Shown: positions 34,856 through 49,400 of the stretch, piece by piece
Position numbering within the stretch: position 1 is the first letter of the stretch
Layout of the letters: every line of letters begins with the position of its first letter
From: Bolinopsis microptera
Lineage: Eukaryota > Ctenophora > Tentaculata > Lobata > Bolinopsidae
Assembly (NCBI RefSeq): GCF_026151205.1
Contig: NC_087077.1
Span: forward strand, 8,921,983-8,981,982
DNA length: 60,000 nt
Direction: 5' to 3'
The notes under the pieces: generated by a model
What the model saw: only the letters and a program-made list of their open reading frames with translations
Told to the model about the DNA's origin: nothing
The model's database searches: none
Program-made: the position numbers and the translations under genes

Positions 34856-37028
34856 ATCATCTCTTTTTGATTATAATGTCATATCAGGCCCAGGGTACTT
34901 TATAAAGTCGAAATATAAACTGATATCTTCATTATAATAAGGAGGAAGTTTCAACGATTTCGAAATTTTTCCTTTAAAAACATTTCCTTGTGTTTAGGTA
35001 AGCATATCAGTCCATCACTGACTGAATATACCACTTAATACTCATTCAAGTTGACATTAAATTCATATATAATGACATTAAACTGTCGTGGCAAAGCAGA
35101 ATTTGTTGGAAATCACGAATGAGCAAAATTTTCACCTTTCGCACGTGCAAACTTTGAGCGGACGTTGCATGCGCATCCAATATTGAATCGCCGTAAATTT
35201 TTGCATGTAATCATTTTATATATAGCTTGATAAGCATGCAAAGTTTCAAAGTATTTCAAGAAGAACTGTAATCACAACGGCACTCTAAAGTTGACAGAAA
35301 ATGACGAAAACAGCAATTTTCAGTGATTTTAGCAATTTTCTATCAATTTGGGCGTGTCCCCACGTGTGCAACTTTTCGATTTTCAACTTTAAAACTAGCC
35401 TAATGCACAATTTATACCTATAGGAAGCAGAACTGAGCTCCACAACCCAAGGCATGGCCCAACACCAAAGAATACTAAATCGCAAAATTGACGTTTTTAT
35501 AAAATAATTCTTCAAAAAAGCACAAACTTCAATGACGAATATCTTTATGAAGGAGCAAGCTAGAAAAACTTTCCGGTAGATTTTCAGAATGCTTGAACAA
35601 TTATCTAAGATGAAATTTTCCTCAGATTTTGAATAAAATTACTCCTTAATGGGTTAAAATTAATTTTAAAAGTTATTACTTTGTCAAAAATCAAGTTTTA
35701 AAAACGGTTAACTTGATGACGTCATCAAGGGGTGTTTATGACGTCAAATAAATTTTGTATACAATGTAAACTAAAGTGTAAACAATTATTTGCAAGAGCT
35801 GTGGTCGGAAATGGCTGTATCTTTTATACTTTTGAATCTATGGACACTTAAATACAAGCTACAATTGACTGGCAAAGCGTCTATCCCTGAATATATATGT
35901 ATGTATATCTGTATATGTCCCGACAATCTGTCGTAAAACAGGGGTTCTAGAAAACCCATTTCCCGATGCTCCTGAAACCTGAAACTTTTTTTGCAGTCAA
36001 TTTGGTCAACGTCTAGACGCCCTGAAAAATTTCAGATCTCTAACTCAATTTTAACATGGTTTTTAGGGCACCTGAATATGGCGATTTTGGGTTTTTTACC
36101 GAATTTCGTATAACAGTGCTGGCGAGTATTTTATGCAAATTTCTTAAAAATCTGAACATAACTATTTTTTATTCCTGTCATCTTTGACATCAAATTAGAA
36201 TGTTTTGAACTAAAAATAAATCTGCTGAACGACTTCCGATGAGTCTTAATGCCTGGAAAACTCCTGCCGGAGGCGGCCGGAGTGCACGCTTCGCGTGCAC
36301 AAAAGAGGCTTGTAACGTGTACCAAAGGGGGTATAATAGTAAAAGGGGTATAATAGTAAAGGGGGTATAATAGTAAAGGGGGTATAATAGTAAATGGGGA
36401 ACATAGTATACCCACAATAAATGCAACGGTCGTGCTTGCCAGCACTGTGATTTAAAACTTCTGTAATTTCATTTCTGTTTCAGTTATGCATTTGATTTTT
36501 GGTATGCGTATAGAAAATCGATACGGCTTTAAAATGGCTAGCAGGAACCCGTATAACTATAACCCTAAAAGTAAAATGGTGTCAAAACTCAAGAGACTAA
36601 AATAATTATACCTATTTATAATTTAATTTTATTTAATTCGCGTTTTTGACACTACTTGGGGGTCCAAATATTGGGCTCTAAAACTCTTATTTCTTGTCCA
36701 ATTTTTTATTTTTTCATGCTGATTTGGAGGCCATTAAAGCATTTGGCCCAGTCAAAAACGTTTTAGTTTTATATCTTTTACGGTTTTTTGCGGAACGTCG
36801 TGTTAAAGTTGATGCCGTGGTGTCAGTAAAATGGTACGGATCCATATATATCGTCTCGCTTTATATATACTTATAGTAAGCTCACTCACGAGACTCAGTA
36901 GGAGTGATTTAACTGCGAGGGACACCGACAATTGAGGCTAACGAATTAGCCTCATCACTTTTAAAAAAGAACTTTCTCTTGTTACGTTCATGATATCCAA
37001 TTCCAAGTTGCGAGTATAATCCATTGTG
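34856..37028. other. Gene-free interval with short repeats
   Basis: No exon is supported. It includes a 16-17-bp tandem repeat (ggggtataatagtaaa, four units, 36327-36394) and, at 36540-36725, the plus-strand partner of the dispersed repeat at 22915-23075. Confidence 0.55.
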
Positions 37029-37650
37029 ATTATACTTGATCGAGATCTAAGTTTAAATATTCGAGGTGAAAATGAGGCTAACCACTTTTTGAGAGGGTGA
37101 AATGAGGCTAACAAGTATACTTTTGTGTATATTTTCGAGTAGGTTCGGTATTGTGACTATCTAATATGTTAACAATAAATATTGATGTGTCCTCTTCAAG
37201 CTCAACATTTTAGAAATCGCCGAGTCTACTTGTAGGAGGCCAAAATGAGACTAATAAATTAATTATAAATAATAATAAATAATTCGACCGCATTTTAACT
37301 TTAATGTACATTGTACGGAAACAGGTTAACAGCTCACAATTTATTTGATGTCCATGTTGCACATGAAATTTCTTGGCATTATACTTAATCGGTATCTAAG
37401 CTTCAAATATTCGAGGAGAAAATGAGACTAACCACCTTTTGAGAGGGTGAAATGAGGCTAACAAGTATACTTTTGTGTATATTTTCGAGTAGGTTCGGAA
37501 TTGCGACTATCTAATAGTAATATGTCAACAATAAATATTGATTCATCCTCTTCAAGCTCAACATTTCAAAAATCGTTGAGTGTACGTGTAGGAGGCCAAA
37601 ATGAGGCTAATAAATAATTCGACCGCATTATTTAACTTTAATGTACGGGA
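37029..37650. repeat. Tandem dimer, period about 349 bp
   Basis: 37029-37377 and 37378-37650 align along most of their length (gaaatgaggctaacaagtat, tattttcgagtaggttcgg, caacaataaatattgat, gtaggaggccaaaatgag). The motif aatga(g/a)(g/a)ctaa recurs several times within each unit and also just outside it, near 36940 and 37750. Confidence 0.85.
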
Positions 37651-37849
37651 GCATGTAATAGACCCACTATACAACTTGTAATTGTAATTGTAGCCCGAAG
37701 GTTATTGATACTTTATCGGAACTTATGTGAGGTTGGATTGAGGCTACCTTCCCTCCTTAAGGCAAAATTGAGGCTAACACTAACAGATTCACTACGCAGT
37801 CAAACGTCCATTGCACAAATTGTCGTGAGACTACTTTGTAGGTTTACAT

Positions 37850-38084
37850 TTACAACCTACCAGGACGCGCGCCGAGTTGGACTCGTCGACGGTCCTGGAA
37901 TATTCAATATTACTATTATATATATATATGCCTATGGAACAGATATTTTACGAGTTGTAGCGCGATGCACTACTGGGTCGCGCGCGCATCAAATAATGCT
38001 TCTCTTCGGTTAGGTAGGTAGATCGGCGAGATGCGAAGGATTGACATCGTGAATCAATTTTACGAGTATCACCCGTTAACTAGT
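37850..38084. repeat. GC-rich dispersed repeat
   Basis: It contains gacgcgcgccgagttggact and tttacgagtatcacccgtta, both seen again at 58026-58100, 58508-58545 and 58640-58672. The middle part (gcgcgcatcaaataatg...gatgcgaaggatt) recurs at 55604-55690. It abuts and seems to truncate the hAT-like right end that follows. Confidence 0.75.
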
Positions 38085-38167
38085 ACTTTAGTTAAGTTTT
38101 CGAAATTGTCCCACATTTGAACGACGATTTGGCGCCCCCCTCCCCGCCGCCCTTCGTTACGCCACTG
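38085..38167. mobile_element. hAT-like MITE right end, followed by 8-bp TSD
   Basis: Matches 30080-30187 from ctagtactttagttaag to cgttacgccactg with a shorter C-rich stretch. It is followed at once by gctgaggg (38168-38175), identical to the 8 bases before the left end at 29899. The left half of this copy is missing. Confidence 0.75.
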
Positions 38168-38175
38168 GCTGAGGG

Positions 38176-40334
38176 TTGTGTCGAAATTTTCTACAATGTA
38201 AATAAAAACGGCCGTCAAGTCATTCTAATTTTTTGAATTAACCCTGATTGGCCCGATACCGCGCGCGTCGATAGAATTGACTTTATGTCAAAGTGGCTGC
38301 TGAAAAAGTGGACTTTGTATCAAATTTTTTGTTTATGCGCGTCACAGGGCATCCTCTATAAAAGGTTCGAATTTGTCTAACATAACAGTAGTTAAGTCTC
38401 AAAATTAAGCATACATGTATATTGGGAAATCTGGTTCTTAAGAACTGATTGCTGATACACTGGCCTTACTATGCAGTACCTAATCTGGTGACTGGTTTCA
38501 TGGTACACCGTAGTTGGTTGCAGACTGCAGTCTGTTGATATTTTTTTTATGACAAATTTAACTGAAACCAATTGATGTGTAGATAAATGTACATAGTCCA
38601 GGCGAAATCTTCACCAACGTCCAACATGCCAACATAAATCAAATTTGTGTCATTGGATTTCTATAGTAGGAACACAAGCAGAAATTATAATAAGATGATA
38701 TTTCAAGTGGCGACATTCTTACAATTTTGCTAGAACGCCCCCTCACTGACATTGCGTGGTTCATCTAATATTGGCAGATTAGACCTGATATCTACCGTAA
38801 CGAAGGCCAAGGGATTAAGATTATGGTTGTACATATTCTCAGATCCCAAGACTACTACGGAGCTACAGGATAAAGATCACCCCTACAGTATAAATATCCC
38901 CCAAGTTCCAGTCTATCGTCACAAATTGCCCAAGAGACACAATATGAAGACGTCACATATCACGTGGCTGAGGGCTCCCTCGCATGAGACGTGAGGAAAT
39001 CATAGTATCAAACCCTGGAGGGTGCTGGATCGAGCATATCGAGCGTAGTATGCTAACGAGCTCTACTTGTGCATTGTCTAGAAGAAAACATGTTAAGCAC
39101 CTCAATTCGTGACTACAATTACTAAATGTTGTTGTAGAATAACTTTAAAACGGGAAATAATTCCAAATTTCTTCAGTCTGGAGAATTATACTGTAATATA
39201 AATCACTGCCTCGTGTATTTCATATAAACTTGGTACAGTAGTTTCCGGGTATTCTTTTCAACTACTCAAACACAGGTTTTGTAAGGTTCTTCTTTTTTCA
39301 CAATTCACATATTGTATATAAAAACTAACCTATTTCTTCTTCCTCAACCACCGTATACGGCGAATCTGTGGAAAGCTCTTGTTGAAAAATTAAAAACTTA
39401 CCGATCCAAATTCCCATAGTCGATATTCATAGTTATCAAGGTTCTGGGTTCACCCCATGTTTGTTGTTTGTTTGTTTATAGAACCCGTCCCCAATCTCGT
39501 ATCGGAAAATGACTAAACTCAGGTCTGAGTGTGAATACGGGTGGTACCTGCAAGAGTGTTCATTAAGCATTTAGAGTTCTGTAAAACTGCAGTTACAATT
39601 GTGCTAGAGTATTTTTAGTATATACGATTGGTATCAGAAATATATCCCTACATGCTTCCAAAATTTGTAAAGCCGTAGTACATACATATCACACTACACC
39701 GGAGCCTACACAGTGCAATCTCCTCCATACCAGTCGATCTGCGCCGCGTATGTTTATATAAGCGCGCGGCGCAGACTGGAGGAAACCACACTCTGCAAGT
39801 TCGATCCAGTGCAATGCTACATGTACGTACTACGGCTTCATCTCCAACTTTCTGCACAATGTACTGGAATGTTTTGAAGGAAAAGAATGAACAAAAAAAA
39901 GTGATATATATAAATAAAATCAGCGATTTAATGTTAGCCTTAAGAGGGTAACTTTAATTCCCTGGTTTCTAAAATCAGCTTTTTAATAAAATAAAATAAA
40001 GTATGTAACGTCGATACCAAACCGATTATTGAGCGATAATAACTGAGTAGTTTATTCCTGGGTTGCGGAGTCATTCAGATGTTCCAGTTTTCGAATGTGG
40101 TTCTTGTTCAGTTCTTGACCAGAAGTGTCTAATGAAGTAAGTCAGACAAGCAAACTCTTCCTTTAATGCTGATATAAGTCGTCTCAATCCCAGAAATTAT
40201 GAATGATGACCCAGTGTAAAAGTGCAAAAATCGACCGAAAATAACAAAAACTAAAAACAGTTAAAAAGTGACAAGATTCAAACACAAGGAAAATTAATAA
40301 CTTAGAGCGTAATAACCAATATCTCCAAACGGAG
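38176..40334. other. Gene-free interval
   Basis: No confident gene. 38767-38995 is open in two plus-strand frames and follows an ag acceptor-like site, but neither frame is recognisable. An imperfect GC-rich hairpin (ccagtcgatctgcgccgcg with cgcgcggcgcagactgg) spans about 39729-39779. Confidence 0.45.
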
Positions 40335-40689
40335 TTTTCTGAGAGGGTGAGAGGTTCTTTAATTAGAGCTAATGATTAAATGAGACCCACTAAAGGTACT
40401 AAATTAACCGGACTGCTAGCAAGGAATCGAGAGTGGAAATAAAAATAAAAGCGGAATAAATTTTAAGATCGGGTTCACCCCATAGCTATACTACAAATCG
40501 TGGGCAAAGGATTTTCTGAGAGGGTGAGAGGTTCTTTAATTAGAGCTAATGATTAAATGAGACCCACTAAAGGTACTAAATTAACCGGACTGCTAGCAAG
40601 GAATCGAGAGTGGAAATAAAAATAAAAGCGGAATAAATTTTAAGATCGGGTTCACCCCATAGCTATACTACAAATCGTGGGCAAAGGAT
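40335..40689. repeat. Perfect tandem duplication, 177 bp
   Basis: 40335-40511 is repeated at 40512-40688 with no difference that I can see. The unit begins ttttctgagagggtgagagg and is non-coding. The identity points to a very recent duplication or an assembly artefact. Confidence 0.95.
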
Positions 40690-41430
40690 TATAAATTTTG
40701 ATAAGGTGCTTTATTATTGCATGCAGATAATCAATGTGAAGCAATTCAACTTGACACTACATTTTTGTGCAGAACACTCAATTGATGTCTGGTGTGAGGA
40801 CTGACAAATTGCATGTTGATAATATTACTCTCAGTACTAATTGAAATTTGATAAGCTTAGTATTTCAATCAAGTCCAGGAGATGATTCCCTTCCCTGTCA
40901 ATCTTTAGAACCTTACGGCTTACATTACGGCTTACATTAAGAGCGATGGAACTATGGAAGCCAGATCTTGCATCAAAAAATATAAAACCGTTTTAAATAT
41001 ACAAAAATAGTTCTGAATTAAGTGGTAAGTACTAAGTAGGGGTCGATTTACAATAGGCAAAAACCAATAACCATGGTATAGGGTAATTAAGGATTGGGTC
41101 GCTCTGAGTTGGATTGTCTAATAAAGAACAAAGACTCTTGATCATAAAAGGAAGTCTAAATCATAAATAATTGGATTAACTTTCATGTGGAGAACGCACT
41201 CTTTATTATACTCTAAACTCAGCATACCGTTTAATGCAGGAGTTCATTGCGAGGCACCTTAATTATATCTATTGATAGATTTTGTATGCGATTCAATCAC
41301 AAAGAACCATTTAGTATCACTACATCTTTTTGATGACAACAAAAGTGATCATTGTGCAGCGATTGCTACGATTTGCATAATTTCATAAACCGTATTTATA
41401 TGCAGATTATTTGTCCATTTTCCCAGTAAA

Positions 41431-41593
41431 TAGATCACAATTACCTACCCTTTTGGACAATGGTTCTACCAATACACAATGGTATTTAAGGTCTCTGGAT
41501 GATGAAGATAGTTCCGTTAAAACCAATAGTTCTTCTCCTAACGGTCACATGGTAACTTCACAGCCTATAGCTCACGTGATAGCAGGGCTGTGA
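41431..41593 (+). CDS. Possible orphan terminal exon
   Basis: After a ttttcccag acceptor, the frame reads VNRSQLPTLLDNGSTNTQWY and on through LDDEDSSVKTNSSSPNGHMV to a stop. It has balanced composition and a hydrophilic tail, unlike the surrounding noise. No upstream plus-strand exon of matching phase could be fixed, so it may be the last exon of an unmodelled gene or chance. Confidence 0.25.
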
Positions 41594-43416
41594 ATCTGAT
41601 GAAAAGGACCAGGTTGCTAAGGGTGGAGGGGTTTTTGCGTTTAATTCCCTCAAATTGTGACAAGTTTCAAAAACAAAGGATGTAGTGTAATTTAGCATGT
41701 GGATCGGCGAAGGATCGTGAGCTCCAGCTCTCGCATAATTGGCTGTCAGGTATCACATGACCAAAAACAGGCAGCTGATTGAACGGGAGGGTGGAGTACC
41801 AATACTGAACCCTTAGGGTGGTTGTTTTATGTAAATCACATGCGGACAAGTTAGTGAAGTAAGCGAGAGAGAGCCTGATTCGGTAACTGTCCACGGATCA
41901 CTTCATTAAAACAAGACTTTTAATAAGAACATTTTTGCAGCTGAAATCAATCAATCATAATAATTACTATTTTACGGATGATTATCACTTTGAAGATTGA
42001 AAGATTTAGTCAGTGGGATTGATTTCACCTAAATTTCAATGGGTTGCCGAAACATTTGGGAGCCGTGATCGAGTACAGTCCGAATACCTGCATTGCGTGA
42101 TATTCGACTTGATTCACGTGTACATTTTCCTATAAATAAATGCCAGCGTGGAGAATTATAAATTATCCACATCAGGTTTCTTCAACATTAAAATTAAAAC
42201 TTCTGTAGGATTTAGCGTCGAGGGAGACGAATCTTTATGGACAAACGAAATTTGATAAAGTTAAGTTTGAATTAAAAGAGATCAGTTAGAAATTTTGACT
42301 CATGCTGAATAAGCTGCGGTTAATAAGATGTAAAAAGTAAAACGATTCCTTTTTGAACGCATGAAATACTTTTAAAACCTGTAAATAACAGAAAATTGTA
42401 GTATGACATAACATGGCATTATTTTGAACGTTTGTTGTTCAGATTTATGTTGAACGGTTGTTGTTCAGATTTAAAAAGAAAACAAACCATTGAGTTCACC
42501 CACTGAACACGTGAGATAGCAATTAATATTTAATTACTATACTACTCCGTGTTAAGTTTCATAATTAATATATTCACTAATAATATAGTAAATGGGTTGA
42601 CGAAGTTATGAATACTCTCAACTTAGACAATGTTGATAATTTAATCCAAAACTTTAACCGGAAAATGTAGGCTCAGCGTTAAGCGCTGCATATAATATTC
42701 AGTCGAAGTTAATTGAATGGTTAATTGCAACTAAACTAAGCTGGATAATCATATTATACGCATTATCAGAATTCACAAGTGTGAACATTGAATCGTATAA
42801 AATATTGATTGATAAATTTTCATTTGAGATAATCAATATTATTATTTTATACGATTATACGCTTTATTATCTAGAATATCCAGTCTACGCTTAACTAACT
42901 ATGTCAATTAACCAATCAACTACTCCCAATATGAAAACAACAAATAATCCATTAAATTTAAATATTGAATAAAAACGAGTAATTAACTTAACAAACCCAA
43001 ACAAAAAGGGTAACTTTGATCATGATTTAAATTACTTTAATACATATTTTGAACATGACATATTGAACCAACAGAAAATGAGTCACGGCTTGAGAATTTA
43101 ACAATCTGTGAATCTGTGTGTCACTTAAATTCAACATCTTAATTATCATCAAAATTGATCACAATTAAAATTGAACAAGTTATATCGATCAGTTTATGTT
43201 CAGAACTCATCTGAAATGATTTTACTATTGATCACACGTTTTAACTTAGATTTTACTATCTATAATTTAACAAAATCTAGAAATCAAAAACAACTCCATT
43301 CTGTAAGATTAACTTTACAAAGCTTATTTTAGAATCGTCCAACAATGTCCGGCGTATATGACGTCACGAGGTCATGTTATGACGTAACAAGGTCACATTC
43401 TGAGTTTGTGACGTAA

Positions 43417-46400
43417 TTAATTGACGCTGAGATCGCTGACTGCTTTCGTCAGATTAGTTATTGTTCCTCTTAACTTCAGTATTTCCTCGATAAGGTCAGA
43501 TTTCGGGAGATCGTATAACGCGTTTCCTCCTGATAAAATTAAAAATTAAAATTTGACGATTTCATAGATTAGAATTATACTTTATTAATGGTGGATCAAA
43601 TAACTAATGGCTCAAATAAGAAGTAGAAATTGCGCTAAAAATAAATATCAGATCATATCTATACTCCTGACACCAAATATAATGATATAAACCAGTTTTA
43701 GAAACACAATATCCTTCAGCCCCATCTCACTATGCCAACTAAACAATATTAGCAAGAACACACCCCAGTGAACCCGGGTCAAATGTCACGTGACAGCTGC
43801 CAAATGTCACGTGGCACGTGCCACGGACAGGAAAAACCTCAATTTACAAACACCGGGTGTAAACTGTAAAGTGCATTCTAAAATCAGGCCGCTGCACGTG
43901 TCAGCTGATTAAATGATTTAATTAATTAGCTATTAAGTTTCTCTGCAAGCTGTGCTGAACTCGAAGTGAGTCCGGATTTAATCACGTGTTTCTGTAATGT
44001 CGTCATGAGATATAGCGCTTATCAGGCAAATTTGTCATAGTTATGTGGTTTTAAATGTAACTGCTAATTTTACGCTTCGGCTAATTCAAAGAGTTGTTCC
44101 ACCGCTAAATTTAGGAATAATATTCGACATTCCTTTGTCATCAATTTCTTGCTGGGAATTGCTGAATTGAACTATTTCTGAGCAGCTAGTTATGCACTAA
44201 AATAGTCAAATTTCAACATTAGTGCCTGCAACCTCTATTTTAGGGTTATCTAACTCTAAGACATGTTCCAACAAAAAGAGTTTTAAGGAAAATGTAACTT
44301 TTACAATGCATTTTACAGTTATCAATTAAGAGTACAATGCATTCATCAATAGAGTAACATAGCAGCCGAAACATTAAAAATCATTTAACAGTATTAGTAA
44401 ACTGTACAACATCGAATTCCGAACCATCTTGACCACAATCCTATTATTCCATGGCTTCTAGAGTACTAAAGTTTATATTCTAAAAATGCAACATTTCCAT
44501 TCAATTATAGCACCAACTTTATATTCTCAATATCAACCAATAAAATGCGCGGAAATCTGGCATTAGAATAGTTTACAAATGTTACAGTAATACAGTGCAG
44601 TAATGTAAAACTCACCACTGCCAGTGTAAACGGAGGAGCCCTCAGAGAAAGCCCCCGGAGGAGCTATGATATCTTGATCGGGTTGCGGGGCAACTATCTC
44701 CAACTTTCTGACCGGGAGGTCGGAGAGGTTCGATATTCTTCTGATCGGGTGAGGGGACAACTTCCCGGCGTTGAGGAGGGGTGACATGTTCCTCCTGTAA
44801 AACATGTGGTTAGTTTATTTATAACACGTGCTAGAACACGTGATAAGTTTATACGTGCTCTGAATCCTTGGAAAACACGGATACTGTACAACAGAAACCC
44901 TGAAAGTCAGGTTCGAACGAATGAGTTAATATCAGATCATGTTGCCCGGTTATGTTATTGATGAACTTTACATCAGGGTAAAACTCATAGTATTATCAAA
45001 TAGAAACAGAGAAGTGACATAGAGAAGTTAAAGTTTGCATACCTAAGTTTAGGAGTATCAGGAGTAGAGCAGGGAGTGGAAGAGACAGGGACCTCAACAG
45101 AGTCATTAGAAGCAGTTTCCGGTTCAACAGAGGCTTTGAGGGAGGAGGAGGAGCTACTTCTCTGTCGAGGTGGCGGAATCACTGAAACATGGGTGGGTTA
45201 GTTGGGAGGTTCAACTCTCGTGTAACTAGTTATCTATTATATAATATATGTAGTAGGGGTATGTGTATTGTATATCATTACCATTTACCAACAGTTATTA
45301 TTTTATTATTTAGAGTAATTAGTAGAACCTTCATGAGATTTTATTGATAATTCAATAGAGATCAGTATACCCCGAATGTATTGTGACTGTGTAAATTACT
45401 GTTTATATTTTACTCTGATTTACTCTTCTCGTTCTCAAAACGTGCAGTGAAACAGAAATCTCGATACAGATAAAACAATCGGTAAATTATACGGTAAGAC
45501 TCTACAAAATATGTGGATACTACAATATTGTAATGTCGGTTTCATTTCTCAACTGGGTATAGTAATAATACTGTTTATTCTAATGATGTGGTGTTACACT
45601 TACTTCTATTTGCTTTACCAAGTAGAGATAACAAGGTCGAGATTAGGTTAAAATACTGAAATATCAGCTCTTTTCTGATGACGTGTTAAATACACACGAC
45701 AAGTTAATTTCCTAGCACAGCAAATATGGACCAGCAGATTCAGTAGGATTCACACATAATATGCTAGATCTCAGCTTCATACTAGAGATAGTAGAACTTC
45801 AATAAACCATGGCCAGGGAAGAAGTGTTCCAATAATTTATGATAGTTCATAATTTCATTCCACGCGTGCTGCACTGCAGTATGAAAGTAGAATTATATAT
45901 TTTATTACATTTCATTTTGTAGAGCAGTTAAGTAAATATGTTTTATTGAGGAACCTAGCACATGAGTGGCACAGCATGAACGTGTCAATAAAATATAACT
46001 TTTTGTGAAAGTTTGCACTGAATTGACAGATCTATTGGAACAAGATTGCCATGTCAGATCTATCAAATTGAAAGTAAATATAGCATAGTTTAAGCCTTAT
46101 CTGGGTAGCTTCATTTATCTAAAAATATCAAACTAGATGTCTATCATCATGGCAGATTTATTTAATTTAAAGCGAATATTATATATAGAGCATGAGCAGT
46201 TTATGTTTATATTGCCTTTTCTGGGTATCTTCATTTATATAAATTATATAACTTGACGTCTAGCACATGGCAGAATTATTTAATTGAAAGTACAAATATA
46301 GAACAGTTTATGTTCATATTGCCTTTTCTGGATATCTTCATTGGGTTCATTTATCTAAAATTATCAAAATTGATGTCATCATGGCAGATTTATTTAATTG

Positions 46401-49400
46401 AAAGTGAATTTTGGAGCAGTTTATGTTTATATCGCTTTTTCTGGGTATCTCGTTCATTCAATTGGAGCATATACATTATACATTCAATTAAAAATATAAA
46501 ATCTTATGTGTATCATTCCTGAAAGACTGCACACTAGGGAATTGTGAAAGCTAACTGCCTCAAATTCCCCAGCATGTTATTTCCTAGTTCACACATACTA
46601 TGCACATAGCCTAACATAGGGCACAACATTGTACAATACAGGGTAATATATGCAATTTGTATATTCATACTTTCTACAATAACTCACCTAAGTAGGGAGA
46701 GAAACTATAATTCAGATGTAAAAACTGCTAAATTATTCATTTAACATGTCTTTGAAACCAGGCTCTTTACAAACCACTCAGTTGCATATCGTTAGCTCAA
46801 ACCACAATCATCTAAAGAATCAGCTGTCATAATGACGGAGGTGATTATTCCAATAACCCTGCTCAGAATAACAGTAGACTGATGAGGACCTTTGTGTAGC
46901 CTTTGTTCAGGACACAATCCCGACACTTATTATGCAGAATAGGGTCCCAATTATACCAAATATCAGCCATGAAGAGCACTATTGCACACTGTTCTAAGAG
47001 GAGAACCTTATAGTTTAGCAAGACAAGTTGTCCAACACATGCACGGATTGAATAACACGGTTCATCAGCCAGTCAGACCGTCTATCGTAATAACATGGCC
47101 ACTAAGTCCGGCACTTGGGGAGGAAACATAGGGTCCCACTTTCCCAATACGTTGTAGATTTCAAGAGTTATACTACAGATGTCGTCAAGATAAGTCGGCA
47201 TCTAGGACCAAGTTTGTTTTGACACGTGACATCATAAGATAGTGGTCTCTGCATATCGGCGAGTGTAGGAACTGTTTTAACATGTTTCAAATCATCAACC
47301 AACATGTCTTATCACATCACATGTATTATTGTAGATGTGAGAGAGAGAGTCAGGGCACTAGTAAATAACAAGGAGCAGCTATCTTTATCACACTTAACAG
47401 CTTCCTTATCACATTTCTCAGGTATCCTCTATTATCACTAAACTATAAGATTGACAGATGAAATGAGCTGTACCTATCGTCACACCAGATGAGTGGAGCC
47501 CAGCTAGCCCCCTCTAATATACCGTGAGAAACCCTACCAACCCCCAATAACACTCGGTAATACTGTAATGGTTCTGGGAACTTAAGTTAAGTGATTGTAA
47601 GTCTGGAGACATTAAAGATGTCAGGTGACTGATGATGATGACAGTTCTGTTGTGAGCATGACTTGAGATGGCGTGTTGCCATACGTCATGGTGATAGCTC
47701 ACTTCTCAGGGCACGATTACCTTCTTGAGTAGTTTCAGGGTCCTCCATCATGATGCTAACTGACGTGATTCTCATCGTCATAACAACAGTAAATACGTCA
47801 CAAAATAGTATAATACTATAATAGGTAATGTGGAATGTAATGGAACGAGGGCAGCTGCGAGTTTGTGCCAACCAGAACTAATCTTTGTGTGACAAAATCA
47901 CAAACGTAACAGTCATAGTGTTAAATAATGATCAGAGTGCAGTGAAGATTGTTGGAACTTGATAACACCCACCAATAACGTTATCCACCACCAATAGATA
48001 CTAAATAGTATTCACGCCACAGATTCACGCCACAGAGGGCGTAATCAGCAGGTAAATGTAAACCATAAAAAGGACGTTCATTTATATTGTATATTGTTAG
48101 CGGTACTACTATACTAGTGCCATATTATGGTAATACACTTAGATACACATTACACATATATCAAATAAAGATACAGGACTTTAATCTTCATGGCACCAAA
48201 TAGTTGCTCGTGCCGTTCCGAGAGTGGAGTTTACGTATAAAGTTATTAACTTCACTGCACTATATAATAATATAGCCAAGTTAGTAACTTTCTATAAGAT
48301 TCTGAATAATACAAATTGGAGACTGTGAAGTGTGAACTGACAGTAAAGAAATGCTCATTGAACGATACCATATTTGGTAATAAAAATTGTGAATCAGTCA
48401 CTGATGATTATTTACGACTGAGCAATCATTAAAGCAAAAGAGATGGACGACCTGTTATGAACAAATAAGGTCTTATCTTGTTGAATCTTCCTCACCTGTC
48501 TTTCTTTAGAACTTTCGAGCAATTTATATGCACATATTATAATACGTTCGTTATCGACGTTAGTTATTAAAATTATTTCTATAAATAGTTTAGATTTAAG
48601 TTTAGTTAACTTACAGTTACATGATCTTCCGGGAAGAGTCCTGGTATTTACACACATTCCATCACTGCCACTGTCACTGCTGGCTGTGCTGTACACTGCA
48701 CTTGGTCTGTAAGGGAATGTTGTTAGTAAAACGGTTTTAAATTCCATAGGAAACTGTACACGTTCACATGTCATTTAGTTATTAAGTTACTACCTGCTTG
48801 ATAATAAACATTCATCACACAACTGCCTTGATTGTTGAAGTTACACTTATTTTGAACATTTACTTTTAGTTCACATATAATCATATTCGAGACAACATTT
48901 CCCACATATCCGACATTATAATAAACCATTACCTAACGTGTTTGAGTTAAGATTACACCTGACATCTATAAAACACAAGATTGCTCAGCATTTGTATGTA
49001 TTGGTAGTCTACACGCAATCATGATTACTTTTATCAAGATTACACAATCGTTGACGAACTAACAGTATAACACCCATAACATCATATGTTATTTATTCAT
49101 TATATTAGATAATAAATCCCCGTCCACTATGTCCTTACTTAGCAACAAAACCTCTATTATTACATTGCAGGAATTAACAAGAAACAACCAACTATTCTGT
49201 TTCAAACAACACAACCTGCGATAACAGTATGTATAATTATTTAGTCACTACTATTTTAATCTATATTCTAATTTCGTTTTAAGCTACAGGACTTTAGATT
49301 TGGCATATGAAACTGACGACCCAATTCCTTAAAAAATAGTCAACTAAATTCACAACTCCTAAAAAACAAACTAAAAAACCGTTTATTCACCTATGATGCC

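Noticed and set aside
36131-36445. Minus-strand ORFs with Tyr-Tyr-Thr-Pro repeats
   Set aside because: They come from a four-unit 16-17-bp tandem repeat.
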